This document shows positions 12,177 to 25,165 of a stretch of 64,000 nt of DNA, piece after piece. Within the stretch, counting starts at the first letter, position 1; every line of letters begins with the position of its first letter. The notes under the pieces were generated by a model. That model had not been told where the DNA came from, searched no databases, and saw only the letters and a list, made by a program, of their open reading frames with translations. Source of the DNA: Antitrichia curtipendula (Eukaryota; Streptophyta; Bryopsida; Hypnales; Leucodontaceae); NCBI GenBank assembly GCA_951230915.1, contig OX579635.1, positions 12,462,001 through 12,526,000 of the forward strand, read 5' to 3'. Position numbers and translations under genes: made by a program.

Positions 12177-12471
12177 ATGGACAATTTCGTTAAAATGGCG
12201 AAATTCCGTAACTTTGGCAGTTTTCACAGTTCAGAGCGGCCGCTGTGAAATGTTCAACTATCCTAGATTTCTGAAATCTACAATAGTCATAGATGTTGCT
12301 TTCAAAGTTCAGACCGCGCGATTTGAAATGTACATTAGTGCTAGATTTCTGAAATCTATATAAGACAAAGATTTATGTAGTCTATACCCCTCGTAGATGT
12401 CACTTTCGCAGTTCAAAGTGGCCGCTCTGAAAATGGCATACAGAATATGCCATTTTAACGAAATTGCCCAT
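12177..12471. mobile_element. 295-bp MITE with 23-bp terminal inverted repeats
   Basis: The left end 12177-12199 (ATGGACAATTTCGTTAAAATGGC) and the right end 12449-12471 are inverted repeats with 22 of 23 matches. CTTA lies directly outside both ends (12173-12176 and 12472-12475), which fits a 4-bp target duplication. A 3-bp TTA duplication is an alternative reading. There is no coding capacity. Inside are three copies of a GC-rich module of about 28 bp at 12225-12252, 12303-12330 and 12408-12436, with cores such as AGAGCGGCCGCTGTGAAATG. Two copies of CTAGATTTCTGAAATCTA lie between the modules. Confidence 0.85.
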
Positions 12472-13240
12472 CTTAGCATCTCTTTGAAATCTCCTCAGTG
12501 CAAGAACTAGGAATGATGATCCAAATTTTTTGTAAGGATATTGCAAAAGTTACATTGACAAACTCTACTATTGGATTTTTAGAAATTATATGTATATACT
12601 TTTCAATATTTTGTAGGATATAGTTGGTTCAATTTTGTCTATTTTATACCTTTAAGTTAGCTAATATTTGAAAATATATAACTACACTCTCAATATATGA
12701 ATAATTTCAAAAGAATCACATTTAGCATCTCATCTAAAATTTGGAAGGCAATAGATTAGAATTTGGAAAGTAATTGGTTTCACCGTATTTTACATGAATA
12801 GAATATTTGTGTCTATTCTATATGAAAATGTACAAATTTTTTCACAAATGAGGTACATGATAGCTATTAGAAGTTTGGTGTTCATTTCTTTCCAAACTCA
12901 ACTGAATATTTTGAGAACATTGTTGTATTCATAAGGTTCATTTATGTGCCTTCTAATGCGCACTTAGCTTAGATTAGTATGGCTTTAAAACTATAATAGA
13001 ATGAGTTTGTACCCCCCACCCCACATTCATATTTTTGAAAGCTCTTGTGGTGGCAACCAATATAGGATATTACTATCATATTTCATATATCTATATATAG
13101 TTGTATTTTGGTATTCTACATATCCATATATATTTGTATGAAATGAATCATATCATATTTAGTATTGTATTCAATATTGTATTAATATCAACACCATCAA
13201 CGTCCACACATTTTTCCACAGATTTTGCAGATCGACGGCA
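12472..13240. other. AT-rich spacer upstream of the GNOM-like gene
   Basis: Nothing coding is recognised. TATA-rich DNA lies at 13085-13150. Composition changes sharply to gene-like at about 13240. Confidence 0.5.
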
Positions 13241-14038
13241 TTGGAGGGGGGGCATTTCTTTTCATCCAGATCAATGGCTCTGCTTTTTGTACGGGGTGTC
13301 AAATTGCAGAAACGAGACCTATTTACATCTTTTCGTAAGCTGGAAAGAGACGGCAAAAGGAAAAAGGATACGACACCAGGAAAGAGACGATACGCAAAAG
13401 AAACCGACATCTCACTGGGAAGAAGCCAAAAAGAGATCCTGTACCGTTACATCCTGCTGGTCCGGTCCGGTCCGGTTATTGGTGCCAAGTCCGGGTACCA
13501 AAAGCTCGAGCCCGATGGCTATGGCAATCAGCTTCTGTGACCTGTGCGACTTGTGCGACTTGAGCTCCCGGCGACTCGCTGGACTCGAGCACGCCTGATA
13601 ATTTTTTCAACGCTGTGCATTTTCCAAGAACGTCATCTCGATTGCAGAAGCTCATCGGATTGGCCATCTTTTCATTTTTCTCGTCACTTGAGATCATCTC
13701 TGATGCAGGTGAGTTGAGGTTGGATTTTGGAATTGACATCTTTTCAATGGTTGCACAAGATCTTTCCAAGTTCTCAATCGCATTGAGTCTTGATGTCTTT
13801 TTTCGGGCGACGATGATGCTTGTCAGGATCGTGTAGGTTGGCATTAGGCAAGATGCGTGCGAGAGAGAAAGATTGCTGCTGCTTGTGTGTGAACGGTGTG
13901 ACTCTGTGATTTGAAGGTCCAGAGATTAGGGCGGGAGTGGCGATGGAGTGCACAGAGGATGTGCGAGGGATCAGCGGAGAGATGAAGAAGAGTCTGTAAA
14001 GTTTTGTTGGCGGTGGTGAGATCGGGGAGTTGACGGGC
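13241..14038 (+). promoter_or_regulatory. Probable promoter and 5' leader of the GNOM-like gene
   Basis: A GC-richer stretch leads to the ATG at 14039. It holds a GTCCGGTCCGGTCCGG triplet at about 13459, a repeated GTGCGACTT and a good donor (GCAG|GTGAGT) at 13709. The donor suggests a leader intron, with an acceptor somewhere before 14039. Transcript ends cannot be placed from sequence. Confidence 0.4.
13943..13999 (+). CDS. Candidate 18-aa upstream ORF of the GNOM-like gene
   Basis: ATG 13943 opens an 18-codon frame (MECTEDVRGISGEMKKSL) that stops at 13997-13999, 39 bp before the main ATG at 14039. If the mature leader contains this segment, the uORF could reduce translation of the main frame. 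Whether it is in the mRNA depends on the leader intron. Confidence 0.35.
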   Translation: MECTEDVRGISGEMKKSL

Positions 14039-17000
14039 ATGGGCCGATCTACGCAAAACCCTAGCATGAGCATGGAGGGAGTGGGGACGGGGGCGGGGGT
14101 AGGGATGGAGGGATACAACAGGCGGAGCGGCGGGGCGTTGGCGTGCATGGTGAACGCGGAGGTCTGTTCGGTGCTGGCCGTGATGCGGCGGAATGCGCGA
14201 TGGGCGGGGCGGTACATGGCGAGTGACGATCAAATGGAGCATCCGCTCATCAGGTCGCTCAAGAGCCTCCGGCGTCGCGTATTCTCCTGGCAGCAGCAGT
14301 CGTGGCAGAGCATCAACCCGGACTACTATCTCACTCCTTTTCTCGATGTCATTCGGTCGGATGAAACCGGGGCTCAGATCACCGGAATCGCTCTCTCGGC
14401 CGTCTACAAGATTATCACTCTGGAGGTTTTTAATGTCAAAACCGCTCACGTTGAGATGGCCATGCACAAGATTGTCGATGCTGTCACGAGCTGCAGGTTT
14501 GAGGTCACCGATCCTGCCTCAGAGGAGGTCGTTCTCATGAAGATTTTACAGGTAATGTAGTTTACCGTTTTCCGTTTTCCGTTTCTAGTTCAGAATCCTA
14601 GACATTGGCATATGAGTGATTTTGTAATTCCGAATCTTGCAGATCATATCTGCATTGTACATTTTCGTCATGTATTCCTTCGGACAGGGGATGGTTTCGA
14701 GGTATTCGAATAATTTCACCTAATGGTGGTTGGCGCAGATTAGAAAATCATAGTATTTTCATCTGATGGGAGTGAGGGAATCGTCATTGAACTCTTGCCT
14801 GAACGTTTTCAAGGGCCTAGCCTACAGATCACTCATTTATGCTGAAAGTGTTCGCATAGTTTTGCAGTCAGGGGCTAGTAGCATACAGACAAGGTTTCTC
14901 CGACAGGAAGTTCCTTTGACTTGAAGTACGACGTTGTGATTTTGCCTACTAGTCGCCTGAATTAAACCGTCTTTACATAGCTTTTCAACAAGTTCATCAC
15001 GCTACGTCGACTTGTTTCCATGTAATCTAATGTGTTCGCTTACACCTGGTCGTCTCGTCCTATCAACTCAGGTACTGCAAGCATGCATGAAAAGCAGAGC
15101 AGGTGCCGTTTTGAGCAACCGTGATGTGTGCACTGTTTTGAACACGACTTTCCGGGTGGTTCACCAAGCTGGCAGCAAGGGAGAACTTTTGCAACGCACA
15201 GCACGCCATTCAATGCATGAGCTTGTCCGCGCTGTCTTTTCTCATCTCTCATCTTTGGAAGCAACCACTGCTCTTATTGCTCTTCCCGGCATCAGCCCTG
15301 AGTCTACATCTAATGGTGCAGTCTATGTAAGTGTTTGTTCGCCAGTCATTTTCAACATGGAACTCAGAGGGGCTGAACGTGTGAGTCAAATCACATTCTA
15401 TGCATGGATAATTATATGGTCTGGCACAGTGTGCCTTCTTTTTTAACCTACTTGACAGTTCCTAAGGGCTTTGAATTCTTGCTGAGGTGGTTTTCGTATT
15501 CACGACTGTTGTTTTAACAGGATAAGTCTGCATTAATCGCGGGAAATCAAGTAGCTGGTAACGGAGATCTGTCGGACTTTGAAGGGGTTGAGCCTCCAAG
15601 TGCAGATGCTTCTGAAGAGGGAGCTAGCAGGCATTCGTACTCTGGAAAAAGGGATGAAGGAAATTCTAGAAGTGTTGTGGTCACTGAACATACTACGATT
15701 ATTGAACCCTACGGTATACCGGCCATGGTTGAGATATTCAGTTTCTTATGTTCACTCTTGAACATAGTGGACCCCCAGAGCCCGGGTCAAGCTTTACTGG
15801 CCAGTGATGAAGACGTGCCTCACTTTGCGCTTCTGCTTATTAATTCCTCAATAGAGCTTGGAGGAGAGTCCTTCGGCCGCCACCCCAAACTGCTTGCCTT
15901 GATCCAAGATGAACTGTTCAGGAATCTGATGTTGATGGGACTATCACCTAACCCTTTGGTACTGTCAATGGTTTGTGGAATTGTTTTGAATCTGTATCAT
16001 CATCTCCGTATCGCCGTGAAGCTTCAATTGGAGGCTTTTTTCTCCTATGTCTTGATTCGACTTGCATCAGGCAAGCATGGGGCAACTCATCAGCAACAAG
16101 AAGTGGCCATGGAGGCGCTTGTTGACTTCTGTCGGCAGCCCGCTTTTATGCCCGAGATGTATTCAAACTTTGACTGTGATATCACTCTTGGGAACACTTT
16201 TGAGGATCTGGGGAACTTGCTTTCAAAGAGTGCCTTCCCCGTTAATTGCCCTTTATCAGCGATGCATGTGCTAGCGCTGGAAGGCATTCTTGCAGTTGTC
16301 CACAGCATGGCTGACAGGGTTGATTCTGCATCTCCAGCACTTACATCCAGCACTCTATCAGGAATCATGGTAGCGGAGAACCAGGACTACATCCCATTCT
16401 GGACATTGAAGTGTGAGAGTTACCAAGATCCAGCCAGCTGGATTGAGTATGTGAAGCATCAGAAGTATATCAAACGCCGACTCATGATTGGTGCCGACCA
16501 CTTCAACAGAGATCCAAAGAAGGGACTGGAGTTTCTTCAAGGCATTCGATTGCTTCCTGCGAAACTGGACCCCAAGAGCGTAGCTTGCTTCTTCAGGTAA
16601 TTCAGCCTTCTTTAATGTAATAGCCTTCTTCAGCAAATTCCACTTGATGAGCTACTTATCTGACTCGATTGGAATGCTAGTTAACGTGGAAGATGAGATT
16701 GTATACGATCAATGCGGATTCATATTAGGAGAACACTCTTGCCTTCTGGAGATTTTGGCCACTTACATAGGATATCTCAGCAGTTCCTAGAACACTTGCA
16801 GCCTAACTGCAACTTGATGGAGAATATTCTGTTAATATTACATTTTCAGCTCTGCAAGCTGAGTCCAAGCTGACCTATGTGTCATTCTATGTTTATATAG
16901 TGGGTTCGATTATCTACATTATAAATGTAATCATTTCCCTATGTGTAGTTGATGGGAGGGTTGATGTGGACTTCGGGCACCCTGTCACTGAAATGCATTC

Positions 17001-20000
17001 TGTGGTTTTGTACTTTCAGGTATACGACAGGTCTAAATAAGGACCTTCTGGGAGATTTTCTTGGTGATCCGGACGAGTTTTGTCTCCAAGTGCTGGAGGA
17101 ATTTGCTCGCACTTTTGACTTCAGTGATATGAGCATTGATGGTGCTTTGCGGACCTTCCTGGAGAGCTTTCGGTTACCGGGAGAAGCACAAAAAATCCAT
17201 AGGGTGTTGGAAGCCTTTTCAGATAGGTTTTATCAGCAATCGAAGGGCATCCTTGCCAACAAAGATGCAGCTTTTGTGTTGTCCTACTCGGTTATTATGC
17301 TCAACACCGATCAACACAACGTGCAGGTGAGCTATTTAACCAGGATCTACTTTTTGTAGTTTCTTTTGCATTGAGTTTTACATTTTCTGTGCATTGATAC
17401 ACAACACATACACCCTGGTTTAGGGACATTCCCTGGCTGTAACTTATGTACTATGTGGGACATATTAGTAACTCAATTCCGAGGATTCGTTTTGGGGGGT
17501 GACTAAATTGCTTCTTAGTAACATAGTATGCTCAAGTCAGTTTTCACTTTTTTCTGCCATCTAAGCTTCTTCTTGGAGTGCAAAATTAAGTGTCTGTAGG
17601 TTGTGTTCCATTGCTTCTTTGAATGTGTAGTATGTGCGGGTTGCACAAATTATTATCTTCCCCCAATTAATTGCCTACCTACGTTGGCCTGTTACTAGGT
17701 CCGAAAGAAAATGACTGAGGACGATTTTATCAAAAATCTTCGGAAAATCAATGATGGCCAGGACTTGCCTCGTTCCATGCTGTCTGAACTCTACCATTCG
17801 ATTGTGAGAAGTGAGATTCGGATCAATTATGATAGTGGGGCTGGTGTTTCCGAGATGACGCACAGTCGGTGGGTTGACTTGATGCGCCGATCTATGACAA
17901 CTACGCCTTTCATCATATGCGATTCACGACCCCTGCTAGACCATGACATGTTTGCTATCATCTCTGGACCAACTATTGCTGCTATTTCTGTGGTATTCGA
18001 TCACGCTGAAGATGAAGAGGTATATAAAAGACTGTTTATATTATGTTTGGAACGTAAATATGATGATCCAGTCACAGGTGGACATCATTTGCTGAATATG
18101 GGCTGCAGTTATTCGTTAGATTACTTGGATATAGTGGTGAAGGTCATTTCAATGTTGCTGAGCGGAGATTCTCCAAGTAGTATTTGAATAGTGACTAAGT
18201 TTGTGTAGTTAGTGTTTTCAACCTCTGTTGGAGTGCGATAGAGCAATCTTACAGCAGAGCGGACTAAGTTTGTGTAGTTAGTGTCTTTATGTATTGCAAC
18301 AGTTATTCATACTTCAGGTCGAGATAGTTTGTTAATAGTAACAAATGTTTGAGAACATTTCTGGTTGTTTTCTGGTTGTTAATTAATTTCTGTTTTTTAC
18401 TTGTCAAGACTGTCTGCGGCTACCGAATTTTTTGGGTGTTGGTTTAGGGTCATTTTTGGGTGTAGGAATTCGATTGATCAGTTCTCCTGATTACTCGGCT
18501 TTTGTTTTGGGTGACACTAATTGGTTGCAGCTAATGGAATCTGTTTTTGTTGACTAGGTTCTGCGATCCTGCGTTGAGGGTTTCCTTGCGGTGGCCAAGA
18601 TTTCTGCAAGTCATCGATTGCAAGATGTTTTGGACGACCTTGTGGTTTCTTTATGCAAGTTCACAACTTTGCTCAACCCTATGGCTTCTGCTGAAGAACC
18701 AGTGGTTGCTTTTGGGGACGATACCAAAGCACGTATGGCCGCTATCACTGTTTTTTCAATAGCAAATAAATTTGGAGATTTTATACGCACCGCTTGGCGC
18801 AACATCCTGGATTGTATTTTGCGGCTTCATAAGTTAGGCCTTTTGCCTTCCCGAATTGCCAGTGATGCAACAGAAGATACTGATCTAACCGGTGAGCAGC
18901 AAATCTTTGTCCACAGTTAACGACATCATCTAGGCCTTCTTAAATTGCAAAGTAATGATTAGATGATTAGAGCTCATTGATTTTAAGGGTATAATATTTA
19001 GAGATGAGATGTTTGGTTTATTTTGGGGTCTTTGAGTCAACATATTCCTGTTTGACTTGACAATTGGTAATGCGTTAGCATATTATAAACCCCTTGAATC
19101 GAACTAATAAAATTTGCAGGTGATTCAGCTCAAGGTAAACTTGCAGGGGGTGCCTTGGGAATGGCCTCAATGCCTCTTTCAGGAAACAGGCGGCGCTCCA
19201 CTGGCTTGATGTCCCGGTTTAGCCAGTTACTCTCTCTAGATGCTGATGAGCCGCGATCTGCTCCAACAGAACACCAACTAGCTGCTCAACAACGAACTTT
19301 GCGCACTATTGAGTCTTGCCACATTGACCAAATTTTTACGGACAGTAAATTTTTGCAATCTGAGTCACTTCTACAATTAGCAAGGGCACTTGTCTGGGCT
19401 GCTGGGAGGCCCCAGAAGAATGGGGGTTCAAGTGAGGATGAGGACACTGCTGTTTTTTGCTTAGAGCTGCTGTTTGCCATTACTTTGAACAACCGGGACC
19501 GCATTATGTTGCTTTGGCAAGGCGTTTACGAGCACATGGCTGGGATTGTCCAAACAACTGTTGTTCCCGGTCTGTTGGTTGAGAAGGCAGTATTCGGTCT
19601 CTTGAAAATATGTCAACGTTTGCTCCCATATAAGGAGGACTTGGCTGAGGAGCTTCTGAGGTCGCTACAGCTCATTTTGAAGCTTGATGCACGGGTGGCA
19701 GATGCATTTTGTGAAAGAATAACACAGGAAGTGATGGTGCTGGTGAAGGCAAATGCTGGGCACATCAAGTCACCTATGGGCTGGCGTACAGTCTCATCCC
19801 TTCTCTCCATTACAGCTCGTCATCCAGAAGCCTCAGATCCTGGATTTGAGGCACTCACGTTTATCATGCATGATGGGGCTCATCTTACCCCTGCAAATTA
19901 TGTCCTTTGCTTAGATGCGGCTCGTGCATTTGCTGAAGCCAGAGTTGGGGGAAGCGAAAGGTCGATCAGGGCACTGGATCTTCTTTCAGAGTCTGTCGGT

Positions 20001-21473
20001 TGTCTCACAAGATGGTCTAAAGCCAGATCTGCGAGTTCAGAAGTATCTCCCGAGGGTGCCGAAGTGTACCCCCGTTTCTCACAAGAGTTGGCTGAAATGT
20101 GGCTAAGGTTGGCACAAGGATTGAGGAGAGTTTGTCTAGAGCAGAGAGAGGAAGTGCGAAACTATGCAATCATATGCTTGCAGCGTTGTCTTGCTGCCGC
20201 TGACAGCATTACGTTGACTCCGACAATGTGGATACAGTCCTTCGAACAGGTCTTGCATCATCGCAGCAATCTCAGCAACAATTGTGTTTTCAAAATCCTT
20301 CGCTTGTTGAGTAGTTATTGCTGCAGCGATATGCTGGAATTTGTCTGAATGCCTAGTGTAACTGTTAGTAGTCGTCGTTGTGGGATTTCAGCTTTTTTGA
20401 TTGAGACTTGACTCATCAGATGTGATATATTTTTCCCTGCATTTTCTTCGCATTTACGCCTTGGACTGACATCTGAAGTAGACTTTGTCCTCGCTCTAAT
20501 CTTCAAATCTCGTTCTCTGAATTTGTCATCAGGTGGTGCTGACGTTATTGGATGAGCTCTTGGATATTGCTGTGAGATACCCACAAAAGGAATACAGAGG
20601 CATGGAGATTACACTAATGCATGCTCTAAAATTCCTCTCCAAGTTTTATCTACAATTTCTTGATCAGCTTGCACAGCTGCCTACATTCCGAACGACTTGG
20701 TCTCAGGTTCTGAATCGCATGGAGATGTATACGAAGGCAAAACTCCGCAGCAGGAATACTGAAAAACTCCAGGAACTAGTACCTGAGCTTCTTCAGGAAA
20801 TGTTGCAGGTGAGGCATACTGCGTTGTTCTTCAGTTTTCAAAATTCTTCTGTCATTTAAGAGGGCTTTGAAAGAATATTTCTTACTTGAGTGAGTTCTCT
20901 GTGTTCTTACGTAAGGTTTGTCATCGTAGAGCTGTCATACTGCATAGCAATAACTGACAACAAGAGTTAAAAGTGCTGGTTGATGAATCTGCTTATCGTA
21001 GTCCACATACATGGTTGAATTTTGATCTTTCAGCTTGGTTTGAGGCTGTTGCTCTCACCCTATCTGACAACGCTGAATATGGGCCCTCTTATTCTCGAAT
21101 CCTTTCTTTTCTTTTCTTTAAAATGTGTCCTTGCAATTCTTCCCCGCGCACCATATTCATAGTTGATTGCTTCTTCGACTGATGTTCGTTTCAAAAATAT
21201 GCTTTGCAGGTTATGTATTCTCGCAAGTTCTTGGTGCAGGCAAGCACTCCAGGCGGAGACAGCCTGTGGGAGCTAACTTGGCAACATGTGCAAATCATTT
21301 CCCCTTCCTTGACACCAGACTTATTGAACGAACCTGTATCAGAACAAGAGACTAAAGCAGATCTTGAAGAATCTGCTACGGCTGAACCAGGTACTGAGGT
21401 TGGCACTGCAGTTACTTCACCCTCTGGAGATCGAGGTACACAAGATCATGAATCGTCCGAGGAAAGGCAGTGA
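14039..21473 (+). CDS. GNOM-like: GNOM-type ARF guanine-nucleotide exchange factor
   Basis: Nine exons: 14039-14551, 15072-15326, 15521-16596, 17020-17326, 17699-18019, 18558-18891, 19120-20249, 20533-20808 and 21210-21473, giving 1,491 aa (Arabidopsis GNOM is about 1,450). All introns are GT-AG and all phases join. Domain order: N-terminal DCB (EVCSVLAVMRRNARW), HUS box, SEC7 at about residues 570-760, then HDS regions to the C terminus. In SEC7 the catalytic glutamate finger is in FRLPGEAQK (E670), matching GNOM E658. M708 in SYSVIMLNTDQHN matches GNOM M696, the residue linked to brefeldin A sensitivity, so this protein is predicted BFA-sensitive. Family role: activates ARF GTPases for endosomal recycling, including polar PIN traffic, and for ER-Golgi transport. 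ATG 14039 was chosen over an upstream in-frame TTG because its MGR- start resembles GNOM. The variable segment at residues about 257-310 and the acidic tail are least certain. Confidence 0.95.
14056..14063 (+). promoter_or_regulatory. Telobox motif AAACCCTA
   Basis: AAACCCTA lies 17 bp after the ATG of the GNOM-like gene, inside the first codons. This motif is common near transcription starts of plant growth genes. A role here is only inferred. Confidence 0.3.
18192..18285. repeat. Short direct repeat in GNOM-like intron 5
   Basis: GACTAAGTTTGTGTAGTTAG occurs at 18192 and again at 18262, 70 bp apart, inside the 18020-18557 intron. Confidence 0.8.
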
Positions 21474-24400
21474 TACGAGTCGATCAATCTGAGGATCTGC
21501 CTTCGTTATCCTTGCTACGGTAATCATAAAAATTCGATGTTTCAATCTATTATGAAACATTTGAATCATCATCAATTTGAACGTATTGTAGACCTTTCCA
21601 AGATCAATGTGTGGGTCCTTGCCATAGTACTGTGCTGTTGAGGCTATATTAGTATTTGATTAATCCATTTCAGATCTGACGAAAAAGCTTTTCTGAAGAT
21701 CGGCCTACTGCTCAATTTAGGGTTTGACAACTAGTGGATCTGATTTTTACCCTGAAAACTAGCCGAGTATTAACGGAATACTCTTTCCTGCAGGTTTAGT
21801 CTTCCTCTTGTATAGAATTAGTCTGTATAGAGTTAGAACTCTAAGTTAGCCGAATGTATCGCAATTTCTTTATCTACAACTGGAGCTTTCCAGCATTTAA
21901 GGAGCTATTGTAGGCTCATTACGAAGGATAAGTCTGATTGATCTGAAATGGCAATGGCATCGATCAAGTTTTCATCTGTTCAGTACAAGATCAGTAATGA
22001 TATCAGTTCAAACCATTGTCACATCTGAGAGATTGCGCTTGATGGGTGTAATGTGCCCGACCAAGTGATCTTTATTACCCACGGGTCCACTTCATACTCG
22101 ATCCATATTCATGCTGGGTGTTGATTTTTAAAAGACTTGTTGTGATATCTGTTGTCTAGAAGTCGTGATTTGACCACATTCTATGCACGTAGCACTCCTG
22201 CTCAGGCACTGTCTATGGGCTAGAATACTTCAGTCGTTGTATCGCTTGCACTTGGAACGGACCCGGCATGTAAATGACGCTCGGTGCTTTACTAATCGGC
22301 AATATCTCTCGGCTCCTTGGTTACATGAACGAGACCAACTCTCACGTAACTTTGCTGCAGGTTGTATTTGTTACCTCAATGGGCTTAGATTTCTTCGAAA
22401 TCACGGACGCGATTTAGTGCACAGTAGTTTGAAGGAGATCCTCTGCAGGTCCAGATTTGATCCGGTTCCGAGTCATAGTGTGCGGAATACCTTGTTCAAT
22501 TTTTTCATAATTTTGGGTTCCGTGGTTGAATACTTGAATAAGCAAGGGTGTCAGGGCAGGCCTGCAGAAGTTGATTTCAGAACTGCGATCCAAATTCTCC
22601 GAGGAGGCGCGTACTTAGACTTTGTGACTAAATCATGCCGCTGTGTCTAATTCTTTGAGGTAAGAAGAATTGCTTTATGCCCAATGTGCTAACGAACCTG
22701 TAATCACGGAGCAATTGTGAAGGTCTTATTCCTAACTACTGCAACATGTCAACCTGTTGGAGTGCCAGTTGTGGGAGACAAGATGGAGGATACTGCTCTT
22801 ACTCCTGGAGCAAACTACGAAATCTGCAGCTTCAGAATTCCTTTCGTCGTCGAGGTGATACCTTCCTTAAGGTTGACCATATGTTTCGTTTTGTGCTACG
22901 TGACACATATCTGTTTCGGGCTCGTCCGCACGTTATCATCTAGTGCCGGTATTTCAATTGGACGAGTCAGTAACATTCGTGACAAGGTTATCCCGTGGGA
23001 TGGTCCTGCCGACCTCGTTGGGGTCACTACAGTGGTTTGCATCGCTGGCCCAAAGCTTGAAAAACTGGCACCAAGTTCCATTCTTGTCAAGCAGGAGAAC
23101 GCGTGCAATGCACTGACAGTGTGTTGACTTTTACACCTTCAAAAAACGAAGATTTGGCCAAGGATAGGCGCTTGAGAACTTCACGATATTTTTAAGCCAT
23201 GCGCTAAGGGAGGTGTACATCGTTGAATCCCCGCCAAGGGAGCCGGCCACCGGACAGCCAGGAGGTGGGAAGGCCAAGGATTCATTACCGTAGACCTACT
23301 ACGTTCCATGGTAAAAACGTAGAATGGCATCCTACACTCTATGTTTAGAAATTTTGATTTCAAATTTTGGTTCATTGGACCCTAATCAATGTATTAGTAT
23401 GATAATCAGTCTAAACAAGGGTGGTAAATGTGCCATGCACCTCTTACTATAAACCTCCAGGCATGCGGGAATGGGTAACTCCCCCATCGGAGATAGGGTC
23501 CCCACTTTCTAGCCAGTGCGTGGATATTACAACCAGCTATTAAAATATTGTTTAATATATTAATATTTGCAGCATCCAAAGGAGTCGGCACCGAAGTGGG
23601 AAGCCAGAGAAGAGCTACGGCGCTTGACAGCCTTGCGAAGCACGAACGCGTCATTTGTTCATCTCTTCCTTCAATTTTTCCACCTGTTTGGGTTCGTTGC
23701 TTGTCTTTTGGCGTCGCTGCAGCACACATGGGGCGAAGACCGCACTTTTCCATCCGCTTCTAGCAGACGTGCTGGAGATTCTTCCAGGTTGGTATGTGTT
23801 TCCCTACATGAATGGCATCGAGATTCAGGCGTTGCAACAGTGTTGAATGGAGATGGTGACAGTTTTTTTAATCTTTCGGGAGGGGTTGTGTTTGGGGGTT
23901 CATTGAGATGATGAAATTTTGAAAAATCGCTCTTTTGGAGGATGCAAGAATGGTAGGGAGTGGAATCTGAGATGAAACCCCATTTTTTGGATTGCTGTGT
24001 GAGATGGCCAATGTCTGCAACTGAGGTCTGGAATTTTCTTAAGTGATCGGGGATCTTCTCATTCAATCCATGCTTGCCGTCAAAATTGTTAGACGGCCGA
24101 CAGTTCTTTCCTGAAACTGTGGACGTAGTTCTACTGTTCTTCTGGAGTCACCCTCTTTATCTTTGGGCCATAGCTTTCTGCTTTGGATTTAGCCCTGATT
24201 TGTCGTCTATGTCTGCCTTAACGCCGTTTTACCGACAGAAGTTGGCTTGTTACTGCACTCTGGGTATCAGGGCTTAGAAACCCTTGAGAGCTCGCTCTTT
24301 TGGAGTTCAGTGAGAATCTAGATCCATCAGAGGACCAAGTTACGCGGTCACCCTGTTTTTTGGCATTTCGGAGAAATAACATTTCTTGCGGAGTGAAAAA

Positions 24401-24650
24401 GATTGAGATTACCTTGCCTGTCAGTATTTTGATTTATAAATCGAAACCGGATCATGAATGACCGATTTTGGAAACATTCACGTCCCCTAGATCTATAACC
24501 ATCGGAGATTTTCTGATATTAGGTCAAGATTCTTCCTTTCAGAACCGTCGCGAAGGTGCAATGGTGACGGACCACTATCTTTCCAAACCCCAGTGTATCC
24601 GAGTGTGAAGTGGTCTATAAGCATTATATTTAGGATTTTTGAGAACTGGT
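21474..24650. other. Spacer between GNOM-like and U-box genes
   Basis: This 3.2-kb stretch has gene-like base composition. It should hold the 3' UTR of the GNOM-like gene and the promoter, probably with a leader exon, of the U-box gene. A GC-richer patch at 23560-23800 ends in a splice-donor-like TTCCAGGTTGGTATG. It could be a non-coding first exon spliced to the acceptor GCGTAG just before ATG 25166. No protein gene could be supported. Confidence 0.35.
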
Positions 24651-24654
24651 TGCA

Positions 24655-25035
24655 TGTATTACAGTGGAGAATACTACTTGCGCCACTGTAGGGATTTCAA
24701 CATATGTAGGAGTGCCGGTCTTTGGGAGGTCACTGTAGAGCTGTGGAGAGATTACTTTGGGTGCTAGAGCCAGAAACGATGAGAGCAAATTTGTATCACT
24801 ATGTATGAATTTCTTATGCAATTTCAAAGTGGAGGTTGTAGACCATTATTAGTGACAGTAGACAATTCCATTTCCATTCAAAGATGAGTGCCATAGACAG
24901 GTATCTAACTCGTGTTTACACTCAACTTGAATGCCAAGCAAGTGTATGAACAGAGTTGCTGTTGATACCAGGAGTCAGTCATTAGGAGACGGTATCAGGC
25001 CCTTAACGGTTTCAGAATCCTCTCCCTTAGTGCAA
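24655..25035. repeat. Segment duplicated in intron 1 of the U-box gene
   Basis: It shares an ordered series of matches with 26440-26722: GGAGAATACTA/GAGGATACTA, TAGGAGTGC, CAAAGTGG..AGGTTGTAGACCA, GGTCAGT/GAGTCAGT and AGGAGACGG. The two copies are direct repeats flanking exon 1. This copy is about 100 bp longer. Confidence 0.75.
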
Positions 25036-25165
25036 CAGTAGCACGCCCGAAGAGAATTTGAATTGCATTGTCGGTATTTCTTCCAGAGAGCGGATGTGCC
25101 GACTAAAGGGTGGTAAGATCTAGGTCGACCAGGCATCATCTTATATATGTCCAATTGTGCGTAGG

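Noticed and set aside
18020..18187. Continuation of the GNOM-like exon 5 frame into intron 5
   Set aside because: Alignment to GNOM shows the conserved protein resumes at 18558 after a GT-AG intron. The readthrough sequence does not match.
22183..22650. 155-codon ORF with an ATG between the GNOM-like and U-box genes
   Set aside because: No recognisable motif, no family, and residues look random. Long chance ORFs are expected in this GC-balanced spacer. Kept as unannotated.
22717..23127. 136-codon forward ORF
   Set aside because: It begins with GTG, has no ATG-supported start or motif, and is not splice-linked to anything.
23406..24066. ORFs of 115-131 codons on both strands near 23.4-24.1 kb
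   Set aside because: They overlap each other on opposite strands and have no family features. The region is better explained as leader or promoter of the U-box gene.
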